Below are positions 1 through 7,800 of a stretch of 13,055 bases of DNA, in pieces. The notes under the pieces were generated by a model. That model made no database searches. It had not been told where the DNA came from and saw nothing but the letters and a program-made list of their open reading frames with translations. Numbering within the stretch: the stretch's first letter is position 1; each line of letters opens with the position of its first letter. A program made the translations under genes and the position numbers. The stretch comes from ZC4RG20 sp964518995 (GTDB lineage Bacteria > Pseudomonadota > Gammaproteobacteria > Steroidobacterales > Rariloculaceae): contig CAZFJU010000113.1 in NCBI GenBank assembly GCA_964518995.1, forward strand, positions 1-13,055. Direction: 5' to 3'.

Positions 1-67
1 CAATACGGCGATCCGCAACTACATCGAGACGTCGCGCTACGAGCGGGCCCAGCACGCGGCTCGTTGA
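1..67 (+). CDS. 3' end of an unidentified gene (partial)
   Basis: Reading in the frame that starts at base 2, 21 codons run without a stop to TGA at 65-67 and end in NYIETSRYERAQHAAR. The visible tail is hydrophilic and looks like a C-terminal helix, with codon use like the following gene. Too little remains to assign a family. It ends 70 bp before the PQQ dehydrogenase on the same strand, so the two may be co-transcribed. It could also be a chance open frame, but the GC-rich third positions favour a real gene. Confidence 0.45.
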   Translation, partial: NTAIRNYIETSRYERAQHAAR

Positions 68-87
68 CGCGGCCGGCCGCGCCGCGC

Positions 88-123
88 CGCGGATCGACCC
101 TGCGGCGCGGCGCGGATCGACCC
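88..123. repeat. Short direct repeat, 13 bp twice
   Basis: The 13-mer cgcggatcgaccc occurs at 88-100 and again at 111-123, a period of 23 bp, in the 70-bp gap before the PQQ dehydrogenase. The second copy directly abuts that gene's ribosome binding site. It may be a local duplication or a paired protein-binding site; the sequence alone does not decide. Confidence 0.5.
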
Positions 124-130
124 AAGGGAG
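124..130 (+). promoter_or_regulatory. Ribosome binding site of the PQQ dehydrogenase gene
   Basis: The purine run aagggag lies 7 bp before the ATG at 138. It supports this start even though it gives the protein an unusually long hydrophilic stretch before the signal-peptide core. Confidence 0.6.
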
Positions 131-137
131 TAGGACG

Positions 138-2204
138 ATGCCATTCGACTTCGATGACCACACCTTGCCTACGCGCCGCACGGCGCGTTCGGTCCTCGCG
201 CGAAAGAGCGGGAGCGATTCTTCGGGTCGCGCCGTGGGAGCGGCCCGCGGCCCGTTGGCGGCCGGCGTCGTGCTCGGCCTCGCGATCTCGACCGCGGCGG
301 CGCAGACGGCGGCCGACGTGCAGGAAGCGGCAATCGGCCCGGGGGATTGGACGTCGATCAACGGCGATCCGGGCGCGACCCGCTATTCGCCGCTCGATCA
401 GATCAACCGCGAGACCGTGAGCGAGCTCGAGTCCGCGTGGAGCTATCGTCTGAACGGTGGGTCTACGGCGGTGCCGCTGGTCGTTGGAGGCGTGATGTAT
501 CTGCCGAGCGGCGACCGCGTCGTTGCGCTCGACGGCGACTCGGGCCGCGAGGTGTGGGTGCATACGCTTACCGCGCCGCAAGCGCCCGACGCGCAAGCGG
601 CGGCACCGTCTGCGTCCACGGTGCCGTTGCGCGGCGGCCGCGCATCGACGCGCGGCGTCAGTTATTGGCCGGGGGACGACAGCCTCGGCGCGCGCATTCT
701 CTTCACGAGCGGCTCGAACCTGATCGCGCTCGATGCTGAAACCGGCGAGCGCATGGCCGATTTCGGTACCGAAGGCGCGGTCGATGTCGGCGTGCCATAC
801 GGCGGCGCGCCGGTCATCTACCGTCATGTCGCGATTCTCGGCGCGAACGTCGGCGAGCTTCCGCAGGGCGATCCCGGCAACATGCGCGGCTTCGACGTCC
901 GCACGGGCGAAAAGCTCTGGGAGTTCTGGACGGTGCCGCGGCCCGGCGAGCCGTATAACGAGACCTGGCGTGACGATAGCTGGGACGGGCGCTCCGGGAC
1001 CAACATGTGGGCGTTCTCGGCGCCCGTCGATACCGAGCTCGGGCTCGTCTATGCGCCGATCTCGAGCCCCTCGCCGAACTACTACGGCGGCGACCGTCCC
1101 GGCACCAATGTCTTTGGCGGCTCCATCGTCGCGCTCGACGCGCTGACGGGCGAATATGTCTGGCACTTCCAGTCAGTACGCCATGACCTCTGGGACGCCG
1201 ATATGCCGTCGGCAGGTGCGCTGTTCGATTTCGTTCACGAGGACGGCCGGACGACGCCTGCGATCGCGCATGTCGGCAAGACCAGCTATTTCTTTGTGCT
1301 CGATCGCGAGACCGGCGAGCCGCTGATCGAGGTCGAGGATCGGCCCGTGCCGGCCGGCGATGTGCCGGGCGAGTGGTATTCGCCGACTCAGCCGTTTCCG
1401 GTGCGGCCGGGGCCGTTGTCGCGGGTGAGCTTCGATCCCGAGGTCGACCTCGTACGCCCTGAGGATACGACCCCGGAGCATGCGGCGGCGTGCCGTGAGG
1501 TGATGGAGCGGAGCGGCGGCTTTTATAACGAGGGTCCGTTCACGCCGTTTCTGTACAAGGCGCCGGATGCGGCGCCGCGGTCGACGATTCAACTGCCCGG
1601 CGGCATCGGCGGCGTGAACTGGGGCGGCGTCACGATCGATCACGAGACCGGCCTCGCTTATGTGAATGCGCACGATACGTCGCTCGTCGGCTGGCTCGAG
1701 GATCGCGATCCCGAGCTCAACTACGGGCGCGGCACGGAGGCGTCGGATCAGCCGTACGACCGCGCAAGCATCAATGGGCCGGGGCCGTACGCGAGCTTCA
1801 GCGCACCGATCGGCGGCGAGTTCGACGAGCAAGGGCGCGGCATCGGGCCGAGCGCGCCGTGCTACCGTCCGCCCTGGTCGAGGTTGACCGCCGTCGACCC
1901 GAGCAAGGGCGAGATCGTCTGGCAGGTAGTGCTCGGCCTTCGTGAGGATTTGCCGGAGGGCCGGCAGCTCGTCGGCAACACCGGCAGTGCCGGGCCGTCC
2001 GTGACGGCCGGCGGGCTGGTTTTTGTCGGTGCGACCAACGATCGCCGTTTCCGCGCGTTCGACTCGGCGTCCGGGGAGGAGCTGTGGTCCGCGCGGCTCG
2101 AAGGGAATGCGAATGCAAACCCGATGAGCTATTTATCAGCAAGCGGCAAGCAGCATGTTGCGATCGTTGCCGGAGATGAGGTGGCGGTCTTTGCGTTGCC
2201 GTAG
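138..2204 (+). CDS. PQQ-dependent dehydrogenase (quinoprotein, periplasmic)
   Basis: A 688-residue protein of the quinoprotein alcohol/glucose dehydrogenase family, which uses pyrroloquinoline quinone to oxidise alcohols or sugars in the periplasm and passes electrons to the respiratory chain. After a long basic n-region, residues 40-55 form a hydrophobic signal core ending in a STAAA|Q cleavage site. Family hallmarks follow: GDWTSINGDPGATRYSPLDQ (69-88), repeated propeller strands such as VVALDGDSGREVW (128-140), RGVSYW (172-177), FDVRTGEKLWEFWTVPRPGE (252-271), SPSPNYYGGDRPGTNVFGG (310-328), RHDLWDADMP (349-358) and, near the end, AGGLVFVGATND. There is no CxxCH, so no fused cytochrome c domain, no adjacent Cys-Cys pair, and no multi-helix membrane anchor as in the roughly 800-residue membrane glucose dehydrogenase. 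The family is secure; the substrate is not readable from sequence. Confidence 0.93.
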   Translation: MPFDFDDHTLPTRRTARSVLARKSGSDSSGRAVGAARGPLAAGVVLGLAISTAAAQTAADVQEAAIGPGDWTSINGDPGATRYSPLDQINRETVSELESAWSYRLNGGSTAVPLVVGGVMYLPSGDRVVALDGDSGREVWVHTLTAPQAPDAQAAAPSASTVPLRGGRASTRGVSYWPGDDSLGARILFTSGSNLIALDAETGERMADFGTEGAVDVGVPYGGAPVIYRHVAILGANVGELPQGDPGNMRGFDVRTGEKLWEFWTVPRPGEPYNETWRDDSWDGRSGTNMWAFSAPVDTELGLVYAPISSPSPNYYGGDRPGTNVFGGSIVALDALTGEYVWHFQSVRHDLWDADMPSAGALFDFVHEDGRTTPAIAHVGKTSYFFVLDRETGEPLIEVEDRPVPAGDVPGEWYSPTQPFPVRPGPLSRVSFDPEVDLVRPEDTTPEHAAACREVMERSGGFYNEGPFTPFLYKAPDAAPRSTIQLPGGIGGVNWGGVTIDHETGLAYVNAHDTSLVGWLEDRDPELNYGRGTEASDQPYDRASINGPGPYASFSAPIGGEFDEQGRGIGPSAPCYRPPWSRLTAVDPSKGEIVWQVVLGLREDLPEGRQLVGNTGSAGPSVTAGGLVFVGATNDRRFRAFDSASGEELWSARLEGNANANPMSYLSASGKQHVAIVAGDEVAVFALP

Positions 2205-2232
2205 CATGTCGCATCGTAATCAGGGGGACGAC

Positions 2233-2898
2233 ATGTCGCAATTGTATCGCACGTACAAGGGATGGCTCTCGGCCGCGGCCGGCGCCGCGGTGGTCTCCGG
2301 CATGCTGCTCACAGCGACCGCGAGCGCACAGAGCGACTCGACGCTCGAGGTGAACGTCGCGGACTGCGTCGCAATCGAGTCACCGGCCGAGCGGTTTCGC
2401 TGCTACGAGAGCAGGGTCGATGCGGCGCTGCGCGAGCAAGTCGGGGATGCGGCTCCAGCAGAATCGGCCGATGCGGCCGAGGCCGCGGTGCCCCCGCCGC
2501 CGGTCGAGGCCGCGCCTGCTCCGCGCACCGAGGCGGCCGCCGAGGCGAGTCGATCGGCCGCCGAACAGCGCGGCAGCCCGGTCGTCCCTGCCGGCGAGAT
2601 CGAGATCGACGATGCCGCGGCCGCCGCGGAGGAGTTCGGCCTGCGGCGTTCGCGCGTGGCGGAGCAGCAGGGCGAAGCGGAAGAGCTGCTCGGGACGGTC
2701 GCTGCCCTGCGGCAGACCGTTCCGAACAGCTACATCATCACGCTCGAGAACGGCCAGGTCTGGCGGCAGATGCGGCCGCAGTGGTATCCGCTGCAGGTGG
2801 GCCACAGCGTGCGGATATATCCGACGCGCTGGGGGAACTCGTACCGAATGACGGCGCTCGAGTTGAACGGCTTCATTCAGGTCGAGCGCGTGCAGTAA
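2233..2898 (+). CDS. Exported two-domain protein of unknown function
   Basis: I chose the ATG at 2233 because a GGGGG run lies 5-6 bp upstream and because it places a normal signal peptide at the N-terminus: hydrophobic core at residues 11-30, cleavage at ASA|Q (32/33). Upstream in-frame starts would overlap the dehydrogenase. The 221-residue product has three parts. A short module around C45-C57, CVAIESPAERFRCYE, resembles the Cx(n)I.sPxeRfxCYe pattern seen in several proteobacterial periplasmic proteins, and its two cysteines could pair. A low-complexity Ala/Pro/Glu linker spans about 72-135. A compact beta-rich C-terminal domain (152-221) contains SYIITLENGQVWRQM and HSVRIYPTRWGNSYRMTAL. 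It begins 28 bp after the dehydrogenase stop, so it is probably co-transcribed. A helper or envelope role is possible; no function is assigned. Confidence 0.82.
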   Translation: MSQLYRTYKGWLSAAAGAAVVSGMLLTATASAQSDSTLEVNVADCVAIESPAERFRCYESRVDAALREQVGDAAPAESADAAEAAVPPPPVEAAPAPRTEAAAEASRSAAEQRGSPVVPAGEIEIDDAAAAAEEFGLRRSRVAEQQGEAEELLGTVAALRQTVPNSYIITLENGQVWRQMRPQWYPLQVGHSVRIYPTRWGNSYRMTALELNGFIQVERVQ

Positions 2899-2908
2899 CC
2901 CCGCCCGC

Positions 2909-4054
2909 CTACGTGTGAACGGTAACGATCTCGTGCCGTGCGAGGTTCAGCACGGCGCGGGCTACGGCGGCACGAGAAAGCTGCGGCACGCGCTCGCACA
3001 GCTCGGCCAAGCGAATCCATCGGCAGCCCTGCAGCGCGGCCGCGACCGCCAAGCTATCGGGATCCGGCTGCAGGCGTGAGCCGTTCGCGACCATCTCGCC
3101 GTGCTCGAGTCTCGGTGTGTCGAATGCCGTCAGGCTGATCAGCGCATCATCGGTCAGCGCGCGCCCGTGCGGATCGAGAAAAAGCTCGACGTTGAACTCC
3201 GAGCTCACGGGCTGATTGCCGACCCGCTGGACGACGAATTCTTCGGCGTTGCGCTCGTCGAGCAGCACCGCCTGCAGCTTCTGCAGCGCGTCGCTCACGG
3301 CTTGCCGATAGCCCTCGCGGGAGAACGTGCGGCGCACGTCGACGTGCTGCTGCAGGAATCGCGACGAGGTCCAGCCGATGTAGTCGTAAATCGTTGGCGG
3401 GTAGATGCCCACCGATAGATGAAAGCTGCCTTCGTCGAGCGGCACGACGTGATGCCACCAGCCGCGCGGCAGGTACAGCATGTCGCCTTGCTCGAGCGTG
3501 AGCTCCAGAGTCGGCTCCGCCGGGCACGTGTGCCCGCTGCGGTCGTTCGTCTGGTAGGTCAACGGCAGCGGAAAGGTCGGGGCGAAGATCCGCCAGCGCT
3601 TGCGCCCGATCAGCTGGATCGCGAAGACGTCGTGCGTATCCCAATGCTTGCCGAAGGTACCGTCGCCTTTGAAGCTGACATACGCATTGCCGGTCGCTTC
3701 GGCTGCGGCAAATCGGCCAATTTCCACGCACAGCCGCTTCGCGGCAACCGAGTAGTCCTCGAGCCGATTGATGACCAGGGTTGCGCCGCCGCGCATCAGC
3801 TCATAGAACTTGATCTTGTCGAGCTTGCGGCGGCCTTGCCCCATGACCGCGGTCTCCGCCGTAAACTGCGGCTCGGGGACGACGCCGTGATGGAACAGGC
3901 GCAGGAAAGGTGCGCCTGGCGGCACGACAAGCAGCAACTCATCGAGGTCCGACCATGCAACCGGGCGCTCGCTCAGCGCCCGGCGGAAGACATGCGGCTC
4001 GTTTTCGAAATGAGTCGAACGAAAATCGTCCGAGGTAAGGCCGAAATCGATCAT
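2909..4054 (-). CDS. JmjC-domain (cupin-type) Fe(II)/2-oxoglutarate oxygenase
   Basis: A 381-residue protein related to bacterial JmjC/cupin oxygenases, the superfamily of the ribosomal-protein hydroxylase YcfD/RoxA and eukaryotic FIH. These enzymes hydroxylate side chains using Fe(II), O2 and 2-oxoglutarate. The metal-binding triad is visible: HxD at H137-W-D139 (FGKHWDTHDVFAIQL) and the distal His in YLPRGWWHHVV, probably H201 by analogy with the WWHH of FIH. A lysine in GRKRWRIF may contact the co-substrate. The N-terminal 90 residues carry PFLRLFHHG and a helical stretch; the C-terminal ~120 residues look like a helical/winged-helix module (LAELCERVPQLSRAAVARAV), as in two-domain ribosomal oxygenases. 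The target is unknown: a ribosomal protein, another protein or a small molecule. It lies 73 bp after the small exported protein gene on the same strand. The Shine-Dalgarno sequence is weak. Its stop is 10 bp from that of the convergent gene. Confidence 0.88.
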   Translation of the reverse strand: MIDFGLTSDDFRSTHFENEPHVFRRALSERPVAWSDLDELLLVVPPGAPFLRLFHHGVVPEPQFTAETAVMGQGRRKLDKIKFYELMRGGATLVINRLEDYSVAAKRLCVEIGRFAAAEATGNAYVSFKGDGTFGKHWDTHDVFAIQLIGRKRWRIFAPTFPLPLTYQTNDRSGHTCPAEPTLELTLEQGDMLYLPRGWWHHVVPLDEGSFHLSVGIYPPTIYDYIGWTSSRFLQQHVDVRRTFSREGYRQAVSDALQKLQAVLLDERNAEEFVVQRVGNQPVSSEFNVELFLDPHGRALTDDALISLTAFDTPRLEHGEMVANGSRLQPDPDSLAVAAALQGCRWIRLAELCERVPQLSRAAVARAVLNLARHEIVTVHT

Positions 4055-4127
4055 GGCCCGATGGTACGCGGATTGTCGCGAGAGGGTCCATGGCGTAGGC
4101 GCGGCGGCGCGCGGCTCGAGTCGTGCT

Positions 4128-4739
4128 TCAACGACCGCGGCGGGCGTCGTTGTACTCCTCGTAGAGCGCGTGATAATCCAAGATGGCCTGCTGGAGCTGC
4201 GCGTCCTCGAGCGCCAGACGCCGGATCTCCTGATCCAGCAACCGCTCCTTGTGCCGAATCTCCGTCAAGCCGATCTGCGCAGCAGATAAGCCCACCTGTG
4301 CGCAGGGGTGGAAGAAAGGGCTTTCGCCCGGCGCAAACAGCGCCATCGGCTCACAGTTTTGGAAAAGCCCGTCCAGCAACGCGCGCGCGGAATCGCTCGT
4401 CCCCGTCCGGGCGAAATTCGGACGGCAGGATCGTTGCGGGATACGCGAGCCGGTGGTGCGCGTGGAGCTACAGTGAATGTGGAACTCCTCATTCGGCATG
4501 ATCTCGTTGAAGACCTCCCACACCCGCTCTCGCGCTGCCTGCGCTTCGACCCTGAGCAAGCCGAGCGGACGTCGTCCGCGTACCTCGATCTCTTCGGAGA
4601 AAGAACTTGAATCGGCGCCTTGTATCGCTTGATCGTCGCTATTCGTCTGCGCCCAGACCGAGGTCATGCAGGACGCGGCGACGACGGCGAACAATGCGAC
4701 GCTCGTTTTGGCCGCGGAAGTACCGGTGCGGTTGACCAT
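4128..4739 (-). CDS. Exported protein of unknown function with receptor-like EEIEVRGRR motif
   Basis: I chose the ATG at 4739; a longer frame to 4775 would use TTG and add a 12-residue stretch before the signal peptide. The 203-residue product has a basic start and a hydrophobic core (12-23), then either a signal peptidase I site at VWA|Q (30/31) or, less likely, a lipobox ending at C24 (AASC). The mature region opens with an acidic Ser-rich stretch and EEIEVRGRRPLGLLR (49-63), then a helix with ERVWEVFNEIMPNEEFHIHC and TGSRIPQRSCRPNF (around 90-109), with cysteines at 90, 105, 129 and 146, and finally a long charged probable coiled coil (about 155-200). I recall similar secreted proteins with an EEIxVxGRR start and a DEFxIHC...CxPNF core in gammaproteobacteria, but no function for them. 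It sits between the TonB receptor and the JmjC gene on the same strand. Confidence 0.8.
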   Translation of the reverse strand: MVNRTGTSAAKTSVALFAVVAASCMTSVWAQTNSDDQAIQGADSSSFSEEIEVRGRRPLGLLRVEAQAARERVWEVFNEIMPNEEFHIHCSSTRTTGSRIPQRSCRPNFARTGTSDSARALLDGLFQNCEPMALFAPGESPFFHPCAQVGLSAAQIGLTEIRHKERLLDQEIRRLALEDAQLQQAILDYHALYEEYNDARRGR

Positions 4740-4823
4740 TTGAGCACCCCAAGACCAGCGCAAGCTCAAGAACAATTACCGTACCGAACATTGCGGATCA
4801 ACACAACGGTCCGCCTGAAGCAA

Positions 4824-4845
4824 GCGGCGGGCTTTCGCCCGCCGC
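4824..4845 (-). terminator. Stem-loop after the TonB receptor gene
   Basis: A perfect 9-bp inverted repeat, gcggcgggc (4824-4832) and gcccgccgc (4837-4845), encloses 4 bases. On the minus-strand transcript the loop reads GAAA, a very stable GNRA tetraloop. It starts about 25 bp after the receptor stop codon. The following minus-strand sequence (ttgcttcagg) is only weakly T-rich, so it may be an attenuator or 3'-end stabiliser rather than a full intrinsic terminator. The next gene on that strand starts about 85 bp further on. Confidence 0.65.
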
Positions 4846-4870
4846 CAATCGACGCGAAGGAACGCTCCTC

Positions 4871-7800
4871 TCAGAACTCCATTGCGACCGTGACGAAGCC
4901 GCGTCGGCCGAGCGGATCGTACGTGGCGCCGCCGCCGGTGCGGGAGCCCCAGGTCGCAAACGGCTCTGCGGTCGGGTTGCCGCCGGTGCGGGGCGGCTCT
5001 CGATCGAACAGGTTCTCGATGCCTACTCGCAAGGCGAGTCGGTCATTGAACCGATAGCCGCCGCTCAGCGCAAAGATGTTGTAGCTCGTCTGCACGCCGC
5101 CGTAGAGGCACGTAGCGCCTGTCGGGTTGGTGAGGCATTGACTCGCCTCGATCTCCGGCCAGAACTGGTGGCGGAGCGAGAGCGAGAGCGGACCTCGGAA
5201 CCAGCTGAGAGTGCTGAAGATGCGGTAGTCGTAGCCCATGCATTGCATGCCGAGCGCGCAACCATTTGTTCCGACCCAGTCGATCTCGTCCGACGTCTCA
5301 GTGGCTCGAGTCACGTTCTCCAGATTGTAGTTAGCCACGGTGTTGAGGCTTAACCCCCCGAAACCGAACATCTTCGACCAGTTCAGCGACACGTCGACGC
5401 CCGAGGTCTTCGCAAACCCCTGGTTGGTGTAGAACAGGTCCATCGAGGAGGCCTCGCCCGAGTTCGGATTGCGCAGAATGGCCTGGCAGCCCGGGGCGTT
5501 CGGATTGCCAGTCGGGTTATACGCCGAGCTGAAGCAGCGCTCGGACACCACGTCACCGTTTTCGACCGCGATCATGTTATCGATCTCGATCGTATAGTAG
5601 TCGACCGTGAGCGTGAATCCGTCCAGAAAGTCCATGACCATGCCGAGCGTGAAGGTGTCGGCGGTTTCCTCCATCAGATTTGGATTGCCCGTCGAGTTCG
5701 GCAGGCCGGTGCCGCCGACCTCCGCATGATCTGCCACCTCGCGTGCGTCGTAGAAGGTTTGTGCGCCAGCGCCTCCCATCAGCACACGGCAGATCGCCTC
5801 GGTGCGCTGCGCACCCGCGAGCCCGTCCACGTTAGAGATGGGGATGTTCGGATCGCCGCCCTGGTTTGCGCTCCACGGGCCGCTATTGCGCAGCGAGCAC
5901 ATGTCGCCGAGCACGGCGCCGGTGCCGCCGAACGTCTGCGTGCGCACCGAGAACAGCTCCGTAAGGTTCGGGGCGCGGTTCGCGCGGTTAAACCCGCCGC
6001 GCAAACGGTAGCGCGGAAATAGCGCCCAATCGACGAGTGCCTTGTACGTCTCGACGCCGCCGACCGTGCTGAAATCCGAGTAGCGGCCGCCGAGCTCAAC
6101 CTGGAAGTGATTGACGAAGGCAGGGCCGTCTTGGACGATCGGAATCAGCAGCTCCCCGTAGATCTCCGTGACGTCGAACTCGCCGTCGAAGGGCTCCTGA
6201 GGAAAGAGACCCATCACCATCTCGTTGATCGCCACGTTCGAGACCAGCGGGTCGATCTCGTAGACAATGCTCGCGTCGCGGTACGACGTGCCGAGCGCGT
6301 ACTGGAGCGGGCCGGCCCTCATCTCGGCCAACGTGCCGACCAGGTTGGCCTCGAAGACGTTCTGCTCGACCGTCTGCGAATTGTGCAGCGTCGTGGTGAT
6401 GGCCGTGATGCAGTCTTCGGTGACCTGCACATTGCGCACCACCGGCAGACCGGACGCGCAGGTGCCGACGCCGGCCTGAAAGCCGCCGCCGCTGGGGTTG
6501 CCCTGCTGCCGCCAGTTGTAGCCGAAGTTCGGCGAGTTGATCATCGCGCGCCATGTTTCGAGCTTGCCGACACCGCGTTGACGAATGACGTTGTCCGTGA
6601 CGCCGGTCGAGACCGTTGCGTCCCAGAAGTGATTGCCGCTCGGCAACTCGCCCTCGAGGCCGAGCGAGAGCTGGAAGGTGGTGGTCTCGTTGTCGCTGCC
6701 ACGGGCCCTGCCGAGGAAGCTGCGCGCGAAGTCGAGCGGGCGGCTCAGCTGAATGTCGGCGTTCGGGTCGGGGCGGCTCTGGAAGATATGCCAGATTTCC
6801 GCTGGGACCGGCCAAGCCTCCGTATTCGTGCAGCCTGGCAGGCCGTCCTGATAGGGACGCTCCGGTGTCGGGCCGGCCTCGCAGTCGAGCCCGTAGGTGC
6901 CTCCGGCGAGGTACGCCTGCTGAGTGCCGACGATGTTGCCCGCTGCGTCGCGGATCACCGAAGGCTCGTAGATCTCATCGCCGAACGGCACGAAGGCGCC
7001 ATGCGAGCCGACGGCGTCGGACGTGAGGCCCAGGCTGGTTTGGACGCTAGACTTCGTGAACATGGCTTGTGCGACGATCCGCATATTGTCGCTGACGTCG
7101 AAAAGGCCGCGCCCGAACGAAGAGAAGCGATCGAGCGGCGTCGAGGCCCATGAGAACCATGTGTTCTCGGTGATCCGGCCGTCCGGCTGGATCTTGCGGA
7201 ACGGCATGCCGGGGAAATCCGGGTCGTACTCGATGCCATTGGCATCGAAGCCGCCATAGCTGCCTGCGTATTTGTACGCGCCGGGGGCGGTGGTGGTCGA
7301 TCCCATCAGGCCCGTGAACACGCTGCCCGTGCCGTCCGGCGTGCGGTTGATGAAGAAGGCCGTGTTGCCTAACGCAGGGATGTTGACCTGCTCACCGGTC
7401 GCGGGGTCGATTCGGCGCTCCGGAAAGAATGAGTTGACCACATCCTGGTCCGGATTATTGGCGTTCGGCCCCACCGAAGGCACGTCGAACCGGTTCGTGA
7501 ACCATGTTTCGGTACCGAAAAACGCGTTGCCGCCGATCTGCGGATGACGCCGATCCTCGACGCGCCAGTCGCGCTGGCTCTGCAGCAGCTTGCTGCGGGT
7601 CGCGTATTCCATGCCGACCATCACGTTGCCGCGGCCGTCCGCGACGTTGGCGCCGAGCAAGGTCGAGATATTGAACGACTGGCCTCCGCCGTGTTGCGTA
7701 TCGCCGTACTGCACGTCGACCGTCGCGCCTTCGAAATTATCCTTGAGAATAAAGTTGACGACGCCGCCGACGGCGTCTGCGCCATACACGGCCGACGCGC

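Noticed and set aside
1173..1832. Minus-strand frame of 219 codons inside the PQQ dehydrogenase
   Set aside because: Antisense shadow; Arg/Ala/Ile-rich with no domain, opposite conserved quinoprotein motifs.
3419..4501. Plus-strand open frame of 360 codons opposite the JmjC and small exported protein genes
   Set aside because: It spans two real minus-strand genes and becomes Arg/Pro/Ser-rich with no family features; a GC-bias shadow.
4740..4775. TTG start at 4775 for the small exported protein
   Set aside because: It adds a 12-residue stretch before an otherwise complete signal peptide; the ATG at 4739 gives a normal exported protein.
6107..7153. Long plus-strand open frame (348 codons) opposite the TonB receptor
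   Set aside because: It lies wholly antisense to a secure receptor gene, its composition (Arg, Ala, Val, Asp) is what GC-rich antisense frames give, and it has no recognisable domain.
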